NCBI GenBank assembly: GCA_947683625.1
Contig: CANTUR010000892.1
Span: forward strand, 876,001-940,000
Direction of reading: 5' to 3'
DNA from: Mallotus nudiflorus
Lineage: Eukaryota > Streptophyta > Magnoliopsida > Malpighiales > Euphorbiaceae
Length of the DNA stretch: 64,000 nucleotides
How positions within the stretch are numbered: the stretch's first letter is position 1; each line of letters opens with the position of its first letter. Of this stretch, positions 1-11,971 are shown in pieces. The position numbers were made by a program, and so were the translations under genes. The notes beneath the pieces were generated by a model, which was not told where the DNA came from, did not search any database, and saw only the letters and a list, made by a program, of their open reading frames with translations.

Positions 1-1076
1 AGGATATCAATAGAACGTGCTACATAGTGGGCAGCACTAAGACCAAGTACGTACCGGTACGCTGATAGCATTTAGGCTATAATACTAACCTAATTGTGGA
101 TGTTGATTATATTGATTTGATTTGGTATCTGATGTGAGATATGATTTGGGAGTGTGATTGCTAGAGCTCGGTTGATCAAGTGTCTCGGGGTCAATCACAC
201 TGACAGTCAGACTGCTGGAGCTCGGTTGACCAAGTGTCTCGGGGTCAATCACACTGACAGTCAGACTGCTGGAGCTCGGTTGACCAAGTGTCTCGGGGTC
301 AATCATACTGACAGTCAGACTGCTGGAGCTCGGTTGACTTAGTGTCTCGGGGCCAGTCTACTGTCCAAATGGAAGAAGTGATTATATTTGGAATAAGTGA
401 GCCTATATGGCTAGAATGTTGTCTAACATTGTTTGAGGTTGCGATTTTCTAAGGTTCTATTTGATCCTTCATAACCAGTGGTTTTCAGACAAAATATATA
501 AAATGATTTTATTGCATATGTGTGTAATTGCTTATATATACATTTATATATATACTATTGACTGTGTGCGTTGGCATGTAGTATGCATGTATATATACTA
601 TAGTAATTCACTCAGTGAGGTCTGACTCCCCTCCGTTGACTATTTTTCAGGAGAGTCATTGTCTTCAGACCTTAGTAGCAGGCCTGTACGCCGAATTTCT
701 TTCGCCCCAGCTTTATTATGTAAACTGCTTATCTGAGTTTTATTTTATAATCTAGACACTGCTATAGTTATGGTCGATTGTGAGATTGTTGTATTATATT
801 TGTATGAGATATGTACTTTAAATATTCGAACTGGATTTGTATTAAAAAGTTATATATATATATATATATAAGATGAGGATATTGATTTAATTTCATTTGG
901 TGAAAATATTATTTTGATATCTATAATTTTATTCCGCTGCATAATATTTTATTTAATTGTGTTGTTATCATTATTATTACAAGTTTTATTTTATTTTTAG
1001 GCTTGCTACGGGTTCCGAATTCAAAAGAATTTTCGTTCCCTAGCGCCGGTCATGGCCCCTGTTTTGGGTCGTGACA
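1..1076 (+). repeat. 3' part of a Ty3/gypsy LTR, truncated by the window edge
   Basis: This is the right-hand third of the same 3.2-kb LTR family seen complete at 7998-11170. It shows the block AACGTGCTAC..GTGGGCAGCACTA, the GAGCTCGGTTGAC units, the TTCACTCAGTGAGGTCTGACT block, a TTTTTCAG acceptor-like site, and the LTR end with the CGGGTTCCG block and the terminal GGGTCGTGACA. The end at 1076 is fixed by the terminal TGACA. The left part is outside the window, so it cannot be told whether this is a solo LTR or the LTR of a complete element. The next bases are TTAAA, the expected position of a target duplication. Confidence 0.88.
158..365 (+). repeat. 54-bp tandem array inside the partial LTR
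   Basis: The motif GAGCTCGGTTGA recurs at 164, 218, 272 and 326, an exact 54-bp period. Other LTRs of the family have only two such motifs at this position (for example around 10380 and 10434). The array is therefore an expansion private to this copy. The last unit carries the TTGACTTAG variant that is also the last unit elsewhere. Short open frames across it are by-products of the 54-bp (18-codon) period, not genes. Confidence 0.9.
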
Positions 1077-2974
1077 TTAAATTATTAAGCAAACTAAGTA
1101 ACATTCAAGAAAATCAAAATTAAAAATATTTGAATTTTGATTAGGACAATTGATTTTGTGCGCGCGCGTGTGTATATATATAATAATATTAATTTGTAAA
1201 GAATAGTCAAGTTTTAGTTGGTTAAAATAATTTAAAAAACCAAACGTTTTCAACTTGTTCCAATTTTAATTTAGTTGATTTAAAACAAATATTTTTAAGC
1301 AAACCAATAAAGTTAATTTTTAAATATTTATATCATTAACCAAACTAAATAAGATTCAAAAATATCAAAATTAAAAATATTTGAATTTGATTAAAATAAT
1401 TGTTTTAGTATATATGTATAAAACAAAAAATAAAAATATTAATTTGTCACTATTTTAAAATAAAAAAGATTAGTTTTTACTATATATTTGTAATTTTGTA
1501 GTACAATATTGATAAAAATATAATGACAAGTTGACAACTGCTTGTTTAGATATATTTGAGGATAAATTTTCTTATAATATAGTTAATCACATTGTAAATT
1601 AATCAATTGTAATTTAGGCATTTCTATAATATCTTAAAAATAGGAATACCAAAAAAGTAGCTCATTTCACAATCATTACATATCTTTAATTTCCAATAGA
1701 ATCGCTACTATGAGTAAGCGAAAGTCGTTCGGATATCAAAATGAAAAACAATCATGACACTAAAAATAGAATCAAATACGCCTTTAAAAATGAAATAAGA
1801 ATCCTTTTAGAAACTCGAAAAATTATTGCGTAAGTAGTTGCCATATGATTACTCAAAAAATGAAAGATAATATCAAATTTAACAAAAATCATCTTTTAAA
1901 TAAAGATTATGAGTTCGGAAAATTGTTTATAATTAGATGCTTCTTATTAGCTAATACTTGTTAAACTTTTTGCATCACTTTAGTTTCGATATGACAAAAT
2001 ATATACAAATACACACTTTTCCATCCAAAGCTAATAATGAAAAAGCATGAAGAAAAAAAGATAATTACAATTATTACATGATTTTTTTAATAAATACATA
2101 AAAAAAAGTGCAAAAAAATAGATATAGGGCCAAATGTAATAAAATAAAACCTTGGAAAATGAATGTTAGCATAACAAAATTTACATCCATGCATAGTCTA
2201 CAATATCCACATAGATAAATGTAACAAAAAAATAACAAAATAGTAAAACAATGACATAATAACACTAGAAAAGTTTAGAAATGGCAAAACATGACATCCA
2301 CAATAGATTAAAAATTTTAAGATATGTCGACAACCTAAATATAGTAAATCAAGTTAAAGTATATTCTATCACTAATTATTAAAAATTCAAATTTACTGCA
2401 GTGTAAATTCTTAATATTTTAACACTTTTTAAATTAATTTTAATTAAAATACTTTGGATGTTAATTTTACAAAACTAATTAAATCATAATATTTTTATTA
2501 AATCATAAAATTAATTTTGCAAAAATAAATATCAAATTTTTGAAAATTGATTTTTTATGATCAACTAATTTTTTTATTTGATAGTATGTGGTCAATCCAT
2601 ATCATTTTGTGGTCAATTATGTATCATTTTATTATTAATTTTCTATAATACAGGAATTTAGTAAAATATATGGTCTTTATTTTTTTACTTGATATTTTGT
2701 GATATTACATGGTTAACCACTATAAAAATTAGTGAAATTTATATTCTCTAATATATATTTTATTTAATTTTTAATGATCAATCATATATTATTTTATAGT
2801 CTATCATATATTATATCTTAATCTATTATTTTTAAAAAAGAAAGTGATAATTTGGATCGGGAAAAAAAAAGTTTTCATGTTAAACTATAAAGGAAACCTT
2901 ATCCATTGTAGGAATTTTTTTTTAATTTCAATTTAATAACTTATAATTTATATTTTTATTCAATAGCTAAAAAT
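1077..2974. other. AT-rich intergenic DNA with an imperfect direct repeat
   Basis: No coding sequence is supported here. A roughly 125-bp segment near 1080-1205 recurs imperfectly near 1335-1455. Both copies contain AATCAAAATTAAAAATATTT followed by AATATTAATTTGT. The remainder is poly-A/poly-T-rich sequence with a few dinucleotide runs. The short open frame at 2074-2265 on the minus strand is low-complexity and not credible as a gene. Confidence 0.6.
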
Positions 2975-3185
2975 TTGAAGACGCCTATGCCTTCAGGGCA
3001 TTGTAGAATTCCCATAATCATAACAATAATATTTTCATTAAAAATACAAATATTACCGTGAAGGAAGCAGCAGGAAGAGCCATCATGGGCCTGTCCTTAA
3101 TTCTAGGGATAATTAACAATACAAATCTCGCATGCACAGTGATATCCTTCAAGGTCTGCTTGGGTTATCAGCTGTATTCTTGATT
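2975..3185 (-). pseudogene. possible exon remnant of an unidentified gene
   Basis: On the minus strand 3058-3180 is GC-richer than its surroundings and reads openly with an ordinary-looking composition, for example ..VHARFVLLIIPRIKD... It is followed at once by a donor-like GTAATA (3052-3057), and a smaller similar block lies at about 2975-3015. I cannot assign a family. It could equally be an old repeat fragment. The only support is base composition plus one plausible donor. Confidence 0.2.
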
Positions 3186-4320
3186 CAGAAATAAAAACAA
3201 CAAAATTATAACAGAATAAATAATCACAATAAAATAAAAAATAAATAAAATAATTTTAGTAGAGAAGAACATACCCTTTTTTTTTGAATATCAATAATAG
3301 GAAAATAGAAAAAGACTCAATTCAAAGATATTGAGGCAAATAATATAATTTACATTAAATAAATAGAAAGTAAGATGTATTTATGGTTGAATAGATGTAG
3401 GCATCCGGTCCAACTAGCCTACAAATTGGGGACGGACCGTAGGTGCTCGGTTTGGTCGGCCCATATCAAAACCTAATGATGAGAAAATTCAAAAATTGAA
3501 TGCAAGTAAAGTCCGAAATCCTCTTGAAAATGAGTTTAAAAGCCCAAAACCTTCTAGAAACCAACCCAGGTCGCCCCTAGCCCACCAGGCCCAAGGCAGG
3601 GCAGGCCAAAGAGGTGAAGCCTCTGTGACAACCATTTGCCTCTGTATTAAATGCAAAAGTGACAACGGAGGTTGATGATGGGCCCGCCCCGACTGAAACT
3701 CAGTCTCTGAAAGGAAGAAAAAAAATTTTTGGGAAGAGAAGAGCTAGGAAAGGCAATAATGAAGGGGATAGTAGGGGCATGGCCTAGGTAGAGAATAAAA
3801 AAGAAAAAGAGAAAAAAAGAAAGGGGGAGGGCTTAGCAATTTTGAAAAAGAAAAAAGAAAGGAGGAAAAAAAAAAAGAGAGGAAAAAGCTCTGAAGCTAG
3901 GAGAAAGGAAAGGAGGAGGTTTTAGGAAGAAAGAGGAGAAAATCAAGCTAAAAAGGCCATTTTCTAGAAGAGGAAGGGAAGGGAAGGGAACTTGCATTCA
4001 AAGGAAATTCAATTCACATTCATCTCAGAGGGCCAATCATTTTGGATCAAAAGCTCATTTCCTTATCTCTTTCTTGTGATTGTGTTACAAGCTTATATGC
4101 TCTTTTGTTAAGTTAGTTAGCTTTTAAAGTCCTTGTTTGTTCACTTATTTTCTTGTGTCCATTACCAATGGTTTGCCATGAATTAGCATGATTGGTTGAG
4201 TTTTAGGCATAAGAATGTGCTTAGTGTCTTCATTTTCAGTAAGCATTTACTTGAAAAATAAGTTTTTATCATTTTGAGAGTCGTCCAGGTCTGTTAATCG
4301 GGCGATCGCCTCTTCATAGG
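3186..4320. repeat. unclassified older repeat, left part, interrupted by the solo LTR at 4321
   Basis: Beyond about 3385 the sequence becomes GC-richer, with purine-rich A/G runs at 3715-3980. It ends in a GTCGTCC..GGCGATCGCCTC block that continues on the far side of the solo LTR, from 7459. No protein domain was found. It may be the LTR or untranslated region of another retroelement, but I saw no terminal TG..CA pair that I could defend. Confidence 0.4.
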
Positions 4321-7300
4321 TGTAAAAATCCAGTATTTTAAATAAAATAATATTATTTTGAAATATGTAGTGTTAATAATTTTAAATTTTAATTGTATAG
4401 TATTATTGTTAATTGCTAATATTATTTATGTATTTTATTCTAAAGAAATTATTTACGTAAAAATAATTTATTTTATGTGGAATTATTTGATAATATTAAA
4501 GTTAATAGTATTATTATTATTATTATCATTGTTATTAATATTATTATTATTATTGTTAACATTATCATTATTGTTATTATTATTAAATTTGATTGAAGGG
4601 CAATTTAGTAATTTCATAATTAAATAAAAAAATAAAAATAAAAATATATAAAAGTCAAAAATCAAAAACGAGTGAAAAGCTTTTTTTTTTTTCTTCTCAC
4701 CAACACCTTCCAGCCCACGCCGGAGCCGCCCCAACCTCAACCACTGACCGCCATCAACTCCTCCCTTCATCCTCCACCTCCTTGCCGCCAGCAGAGCCAT
4801 CAGATTGTTGCCGGAGCATCGGAAGCCATTGAAGTCGAGAGTTGAGCTTTGTGATGCCGATAAGATTTTGGCCACCTTAAGGCTCCAAACTAGACTCTTT
4901 TGAATGATTTTCCTCTAGTGAGTCCATTTCCGAGCTCCATTTGAGCTTAAATCCTCTAGAATTTTAGTTATCTTCAATTTTTAATTTACGTGTTTTAGGG
5001 TTTTTAATTTTTTTGAACTTGATTATGTTTGATTTATGCAAACTTGCTTCACAAATGTTGATTGTGGTAGCTTAATCTTCTCAAATATATTTTTTGTATA
5101 TTTTTTTGAATTAATTTTAATTTTGGGTAATTTTGATTATTTTAATATTAAATATTAAATATTGAATTTTTTATAATTATGTTAATTAATTATTTTTAAT
5201 GGAAATTTAGTTGAATTTGTGTTAGTAATGTGAGTTAATAGTTTTAGAATTATTAAAATGATTTTTGGTGAATTTATATAATTTTTTAGAATATTAATTA
5301 TATTATGTAAATTTTGTATTTATGAGTTAATTGTGTAATTTTGTGGAAATTATAGTTAAATAATGTGTTTTAAATTATTTTAGAATTATATAGGGTATTA
5401 AAATGATTTTTATAAATTATTTACTATTTTTAACTAATTAATACTAATTTTCAAAAATTACATTCAAATAATATATTATTTACTATTTTGGTGATTAAAT
5501 GGATTTTTAATTACTTTTAATATATATTTAAGCTATTTGAATACATAAAAGTGAATTTTTATTATTTTATATTGAATTATTGAAAAAATTGAATTTTTAT
5601 TAATATTATATTATTATTTGAGATTTTTATTTAATTATTGTGAAAATAATTGTATTTAGTGTTTTAATGTTTAAATATATTATATTTTCGTATTTTGAGG
5701 ATATTTGTGGAACTTAATGATTTTTAATATATTTATTATTTTATTTGATTTTTGGTGAATTGTAAATCTCGGTTGGGAAATTGTATAGTTCGGGGTCTCA
5801 ACCCGAGGTGTTGTGCAATATGTGTTAGAAGTGCGTTTTTCTTGCAGGATCGGTTTTACTTTTTAGTAGAGAGATGTTCGTTTTACAGAGGAGGTCCTGT
5901 TGAATTTTTGGTAGAATTCTCGTAAAACGTGACGTCAAGTCGATTTTAAATTTTCGTCTTTGTCTAAGTTTTGTATTCCTAGATCGAATCTCTTTTAGAA
6001 GTAGAAGTTAGGAATTTATTCTGATTGTTATTATTTATTTATTTTCTAGTTGCGTTGAAACCAAGGTCTATCGGACAGGGCCCGTCGAGCCAGTCTCGAG
6101 GAGCGCAAACTTGTGAGTTACTATTTTATATATACATTGCATATAGGATGCATGATATTGAGTATTCATGTTTTAATATGTATTTATACATGAATTGTTT
6201 TATTAAATGTTTTAGTATATGTTAGGTATATTTTCAGTATATTTTTTGTATATTTCAACGTATATGTTTGTTATATTTTCAATATACACTTAGTATATTT
6301 TTGGTATATTATGGTTGATTTTGGTTATATGTAGCATATATATACTTGAAATATATTTAGTATATATATATATGGTTTATTTTATTGTTATGAATGTTAA
6401 TATGTTTAATTATGCATTATTTATTTCCCATATGTATATTCAATTTTATTTGAAGGATATCAATAGAACGTGCTACCTAGTGGGCAATACTAGGACCGTG
6501 TATGTACCGGTACGATAGATTTTAGGGTTGAGTTATAAATCACTTGAGGTGACTTTTATTCAATTTTATTTGAAGGATATTAATAGAACGTGCTACCTAG
6601 TGGGCAGCACTAGGACCGTGTAGTACCGATGCGATAGATTTTAGGGTTGAGTTATAAATCACTTGAGGTGACTTTTATTTGATTGATTATTTTGAGATTG
6701 ATGTGATTGAGTAGTGTGATTACGGGAGCTCGGTTGACCTAGTGTCTCGGGACCAGTCACACTGACAATGAGACTACTAGAGCTCGGTTGACTTAGTGTC
6801 TCGGGGCCAGTCTGCTATCCAAAATGGAATAAGATAATTAATTTGGAATTAAGTGAGCCTGTATGGCTAGAGAGATATTTTCATTGAGATTGCAAATATT
6901 TAGGGTTTTATTTAATCCTTCATTCAAATAAACATTTTTAAGCATTTATTATATAAAAGTGATTTCAGCATCTATGTGAAATGTCTGTATATATTTATAT
7001 ATATACTGATGGTTGATTGCATATGATATTAGGAGATACATGTATATATGATACAATAATTCACTCAGTGAGGTCTGACAGTTTTTTATTTTTCAGGAAA
7101 TTCTTCGTCTTCAGACCTCAGTAGTAGGCCTATACACTGGACTTCTTCAGCCTCAACTAGTTATTGTAAATTGCTTATTTGACTTTTATTGTATTCTAGA
7201 AAACTACAGTAATAGTGTTTGTATCTGTAGAATGGTTTTTATGTTAGAGACATTTCTCTGAATATTGTATAAAATATTTTATTTTATGATATGACATTAA

Positions 7301-7453
7301 GTATTTACTTTATATCGATTTAAGATTTTAATTATGGTGTATTTTTATTTATTTATTGCATGCATTTTATTTCTAAGGCTTGTTACGAGTTCCGGATTTG
7401 AAAGAATTCTCGTTTTCTAGCACTGGTCATAACTCCTAGTTTGAGTCTTGACA
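4321..7453 (+). mobile_element. solo LTR, Ty3/gypsy family, flanked by target duplication ATAGG
   Basis: It starts TGTAAAAATCC and ends TCTTGACA, aligning in order with the other LTRs of the window. The 5-bp duplication ATAGG lies at 4316-4320 and 7454-7458, so both ends are certain and no internal region is present. This is the normal outcome of recombination between the two LTRs of one element. It is one of the more diverged copies. Donor-like GTGAGT sites occur at 4918 and 6113 and acceptor-like sites end at 5847 (CTTGCAG) and 7096 (TTTTTCAG). The short CT-rich and Asn-rich open frames inside are not genes. Confidence 0.93.
6441..6679 (+). repeat. about 120-bp tandem duplication within the solo LTR
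   Basis: The block starting CAATTTTATTTGAAGGATAT at 6441 repeats at 6561, nearly identical over about 119-120 bp. Each copy carries the conserved AACGTGCTACCTAGTGGGCA motif. Other LTRs have a single copy, so this is a local, recent duplication. Confidence 0.88.
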
Positions 7454-7997
7454 ATAGGGGCGTCGCCTCAATGTCTTGAGGCGATCACCTCTTCACAGAG
7501 TCAATCGCCATTTTAATAGGCCTTTGCGCAGTTTATTTTTTTTCTTTCTTATATATTATGGTCGTCCGAGCTTGTTGATCAAGCGATCGCCTCTTCCTAG
7601 AGGCATCGCCTCATCGTCATGAGGCGATTGCCTCTTCATAGAGGCGATCGCCACTTTGATAAGCCTTTACATGTTTTGTGAAATATTCAAATGCTTGCAC
7701 TTCCTTCGTCTACGAGTTTTATCTTTTGACTGTTGATGAAGAGAACTAAAGTTTGTTTATTGCAGGGACTGTTTTGGTATCCTTTAGCCATCAAATAATC
7801 ATTCGATTAATTGGCTTTTGGGGGACTTTTTCTTGTATAGTTAGTTTATTGTTGGTTTATTTTTGGTATACGTATGGTTTATTTTCTGTATGTTATGCTT
7901 TTATCACTTCAAAAGCATTGTAATCTTTAATTCCTTCCCCCCTCGATTTTGAGTGAATGGTTGTAAATATTGATTATTTACTTTGTTTGTGACAAAT
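7454..7997. repeat. palindrome-rich GCGATCGC repeat and right part of the interrupted older repeat
   Basis: 7459-7530 and 7561-7672 are related units; the first unit actually begins at about 4280, before the solo LTR. Each has several copies of GAGGCGATCGCCTC or close variants, a self-complementary core. One minus-strand frame is open through the second unit. The rest, 7680-7997, is AT-rich and ends at the CAAAT duplication of the next solo LTR. Function unknown. Confidence 0.6.
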
Positions 7998-10900
7998 TGT
8001 AATATCCCGTGTTTTTAAATATTTTTACACTGAATCGGGATATGCAGTGTTAATAATTTTTGTATATTATATGATATTTTTACTAGTTGATGTGTATTTA
8101 AAACCTATTTTTATTATTGTTTATTATTTACAGTGCTTTACGTAAAATTTTCCCGGGACTTGCATTTTCGGGGAAATTTTCACGTAAATAATTTATTATT
8201 AATTATTTTAAATATATTTTCGGACTTGCATGAACTCATACGTATTTTTAAATTACTAAACACCGTGTATGTGTGCAATATTTATTTAATTAGGGTTTAA
8301 TATATATTATCCTAATATTTTATTATTTATTTATTAATTTATTATTATTTTATTATTTTATTTATTATTAAATTATATGTGTGGATGTGAAATTTTTTAA
8401 ATATTTTATTAAAATTTTTATTTTTATTTATTTTTTCTTTTCTTTTTTTTTTTTTTTCTTCTTCTTCCTCTCCCTCCCGCGCCCGACCACCCTTCCCCTC
8501 ATCGCTGCAAATCCCGACCACCTACCATCGGTGTGCCTCCCGACTTGCCACCGCCATTTCCAGCCGTCCCCCGTCGCCAGCAGCCTCCTTCCCCGGCGCC
8601 GGCAACCTTTTTTCTTCCATTTTTGGCCGAAATCCTTCTCCTCGCCGTCGATGACGATTCCGGCCACTGTTTTTGACACCGCCGGTATCTTTCTTCTCCT
8701 TGAGCTCCGGTGAGTGTAATTCTAGCTTTGGTTTAAGCTTAAATGATCTAGATTTGCTTAGGTTTTGAATTTTCCAATTCGACCATATTAGGATTTTTGA
8801 TTTTTTTTTGAGTTTTGAATTGATTGATTCATGAAAACTCCCTTCACAAATGTTGATCCTAGTAGCTTAATATACATGTATGAATTTTTGTGGAATTTTT
8901 GGAGATTTTTTGGATTTTTGGGTATTTTTGAATATTTAATATTATTTTCTAATTTTCGGAAATTAATTATTTAAATTATGAAATTGTGTTTTATGGTTAA
9001 ATTAGGTGTTTAAATGAATTATATGAATTTATTTCGAATTTTTATGAATTTCTAAGTATTTATTTTGAATTATTGAAGTTTATGTAAATTTGGGAAATTA
9101 GGGTTAATTGTGTTTTTAATTGAATTTAATTGGATAATTGAGTTTAATTATTGACATTATTGATAAATATGTTGAGAAAATTAATTTTGGATAATTTTAT
9201 AATTTTTGGTGAATTTTTGAAGTAATTTTAGTATATTTATATATATAAGGGCATTTTGGTAATTTTACACAAAATTGGCTAAAAATGTAATTTAAGTGGT
9301 TTTAATAGTTATATAAGGTATAAAAATTATTTCTACAAATTATTTAGTATTTTTAACTAATTAAAACTATTTTTCATGAATTATTTTCAATTATATATAT
9401 AATATACGGTTTTTCTAATAAAATGAGTTTTTATCGGTTTTTACAGTATTTAAAGGTTAATTATGTAATTTCTACGTATAAAACTTATTTCTATGATATA
9501 AGGATTTGGTATTTCTGAAATTGTTCTGTGATTGTGGACCCTGGTCGGTGGACTGTAGTTTGAAGTCCGACCGTGGGATTTTGATTGTGCTCTGTGTAGT
9601 TTTTCGAAGTATATTTCTTTGCAAGGTCGGCTCTACTCTTTTGAGTAGAGAGATGTCCGTTTTACAGGGGAGGTTCTACTGGATTTTTGATAGAATTCTC
9701 GTAAAATATGATGTCCAGTCGAACCCTAATTCTGTTTCTGTATTTAATACTCTAGATCGAATTCTAGGATTTCTGTTAGGTTTATTCTGATGTCGGTTAC
9801 TTATTGCTTATTTAGTTGCACCGAGACCGAGGACTAGTGGACTAGGCTCGTCGGACCCGTCTCGTGGAGCGCATTAGGGTGAGTTACTATACTATATATA
9901 TATGCTTTAGGATGTATGATTTAGAAATATATGTTTTATTTTGATTAAATATGCATAAAAAATGTGATTTGTATTTAAGTATATTTTTGGTATATATTAA
10001 ATTATATGCATGTTTTGTTAATAAATTATATTTAAAAATATTTTTAAATATATTTCTAGTTTAATTTATGATTTGATTGGATTTATTTGACGTATATATA
10101 CTCGAAATATACCTGGTTTATTTTTGGTATATTTCTAGTATATATATGGTTTATGTTGATATTTTATTGAACTTCATGCATCATTTATTTTTGTGAATGA
10201 ATGTTTTATATTATTAATGATGAAGGATATCGATAGAATGTGCTACCTAGTGGGCAGCACTAGGACCGAGTACGTACCGGTACACCTATAGTATTTAGGC
10301 TATACTACTAACCTAGTTGTGGATATTGATGGGTTATGATTATCTGATGTGTGAGATGTGATTTGGGTGTGATTGCTGGAGCTCGGTTGACCAAGTGTCT
10401 CAAGGCCAATCACACTGGCAGTCAGACTACTGGAGCTCGGTTGACTTAGTGTCTCGGGGCCAGTCTACTGTCTAAATGGATTAAGTGGATATCTTTGGAT
10501 TAAGTGAGCCTGTGTGGCTAGAGTGTTGTCTAACACTATTTCTGAGGTTGCGATATTCTAGGGTTCTATGTGATCCTTCATAAAAGATGATTTTCAATAA
10601 AATATGTATAAAATGATTTTATTGCATCTGTATGTATTTGCCTGTATATATATTAGATATATATATACTGTTGATTGTATGCATTGTCATTTAGTGTGTA
10701 TGTATATATATTATAGTAATTCACTCAGTGAGGTTTGACTCCCCTCCGTTGACAATTTTTCAGGAGAGTCAACATCTTCAGACCTCAGTAGCAGGCTTGT
10801 ACGTCGGATTTCTTCCGCCCCGGCTTCCTTGTGTAAACTGCTTACTTGAGTCTTATTTTTATAATCTAGACACTGCAGTAGTTGTAAATTAATCTGGTGG

Positions 10901-11170
10901 GATTTTATGTATTTTATTTATGTGAGATATTGTATTATATTTGAAACTGGATTTGTATTAAAAGTTTTATATATATGAGATGAGATTTGACTTAAATCCA
11001 GTTGGTGAAAATAATATTATGATTTTTATGATTTTTATTTCCGCTGCAATTTGATATTGTTATTATTATTATTGCATGTTTATTTTATTTTTAGGCTTGC
11101 TACGGGTTTCGGATTCGAAAGAATTCCCGTTCCCTAGCGCCGGTCATGACCCCTGTTTTGGGTCGTGACA
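7998..11170 (+). mobile_element. solo LTR, Ty3/gypsy family, flanked by target duplication CAAAT
   Basis: It starts TGTAATATCCCG and ends GGTCGTGACA, with CAAAT at 7993-7997 and 11171-11175. This is a well preserved reference copy of 3173 bp. In order it shows an ACGT-containing inverted repeat (8137-8189), an AT-rich stretch, a GC-rich CT-rich block (8450-8709), donor-like GTGAGT at 8710, an AT-rich block to an acceptor-like site at 9625 (GCAAG, where other copies have GCAG), and hairpins at 9631-9710. Then come donor-like GTGAGT at 9879, acceptor TTTTTCAG ending 10763, GTAAAC at 10833, and TTTTTAG ending 11094. No internal coding region is present. Confidence 0.95.
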
Positions 11171-11925
11171 CAAATGTTAGGACAAAGTGCATAAAAAAGA
11201 TTAATGTGCAAATCCAGATTTAATCATAAAACTTGGCAATTATTCGAAGGTAATTACAATCCATGTGGTAATAAAAAGATAATTAAATAATTAAAGATAA
11301 TAATTCACAAAATACAAACGGAGGTCAATTGTAAGGTTGGATGAGCATTTAAACGTTCATATCTAGTTTTCGAACCTATTTTCTGATGACGACTTCTGGG
11401 AACCTCCGTGAAATCTAGTTGCCGTATAAATGTGTCTTGATTTTCATCCGGATGGTGACTTTATCTCCGACTAGACTTAAGATTTATATCGTATTTCTAA
11501 ATGGGCCTCGAGTCCACATAGTATCGTGATTGCCAAACACTTATCGCGCATTAAATCTCGCCGTCTACAATAGATGAAAGGTGTTTTAAATGAAATAAAA
11601 AATATAATTTTTGGTAGGATAGGAGAGAGATATTTTAGATGGAATAGAATAATAGCGTTTTAAATAAACTAATATAAATTTTAATAGAATTATAATGTTT
11701 TAATATGGATTTTAATATTTTTAAAATTTAAATAGTATTAAGATATGTATAATAGTATTTTAGTTAAAAAATAATACTAAATAAATATTGTAAATGTTTT
11801 ATTTTTAATAAAAAAATAGAATTTTTAATGATTTAACATATTAAATTTTTGAGTGAATACTAAAATATAAAGATAGACATTTTAAATTTTTAGCTTAATA
11901 ACTTTAAGCTCTTTAAGCTCAACAG

Positions 11926-11971
<46 letters not shown>

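Noticed and set aside
154..342. 62- and 73-codon repeat-containing frames on both strands at the left edge
   Set aside because: The 54-bp tandem unit is a multiple of three, so any open frame stays open; the periodic peptides are a by-product of the array.
4358..4875. 89- and 130-codon frames rich in Leu/Ile or Asn
   Set aside because: They come from an (ATT)n-like low-complexity stretch inside a solo LTR; no domain, no conserved counterpart in other copies.
7585..7660. GCGATCGC palindromes as cyanobacterial HIP1 or as bacterial contamination
   Set aside because: They sit in plant-like AT-rich DNA inside a repeat interrupted by a plant LTR with an exact target duplication; the resemblance is coincidental.
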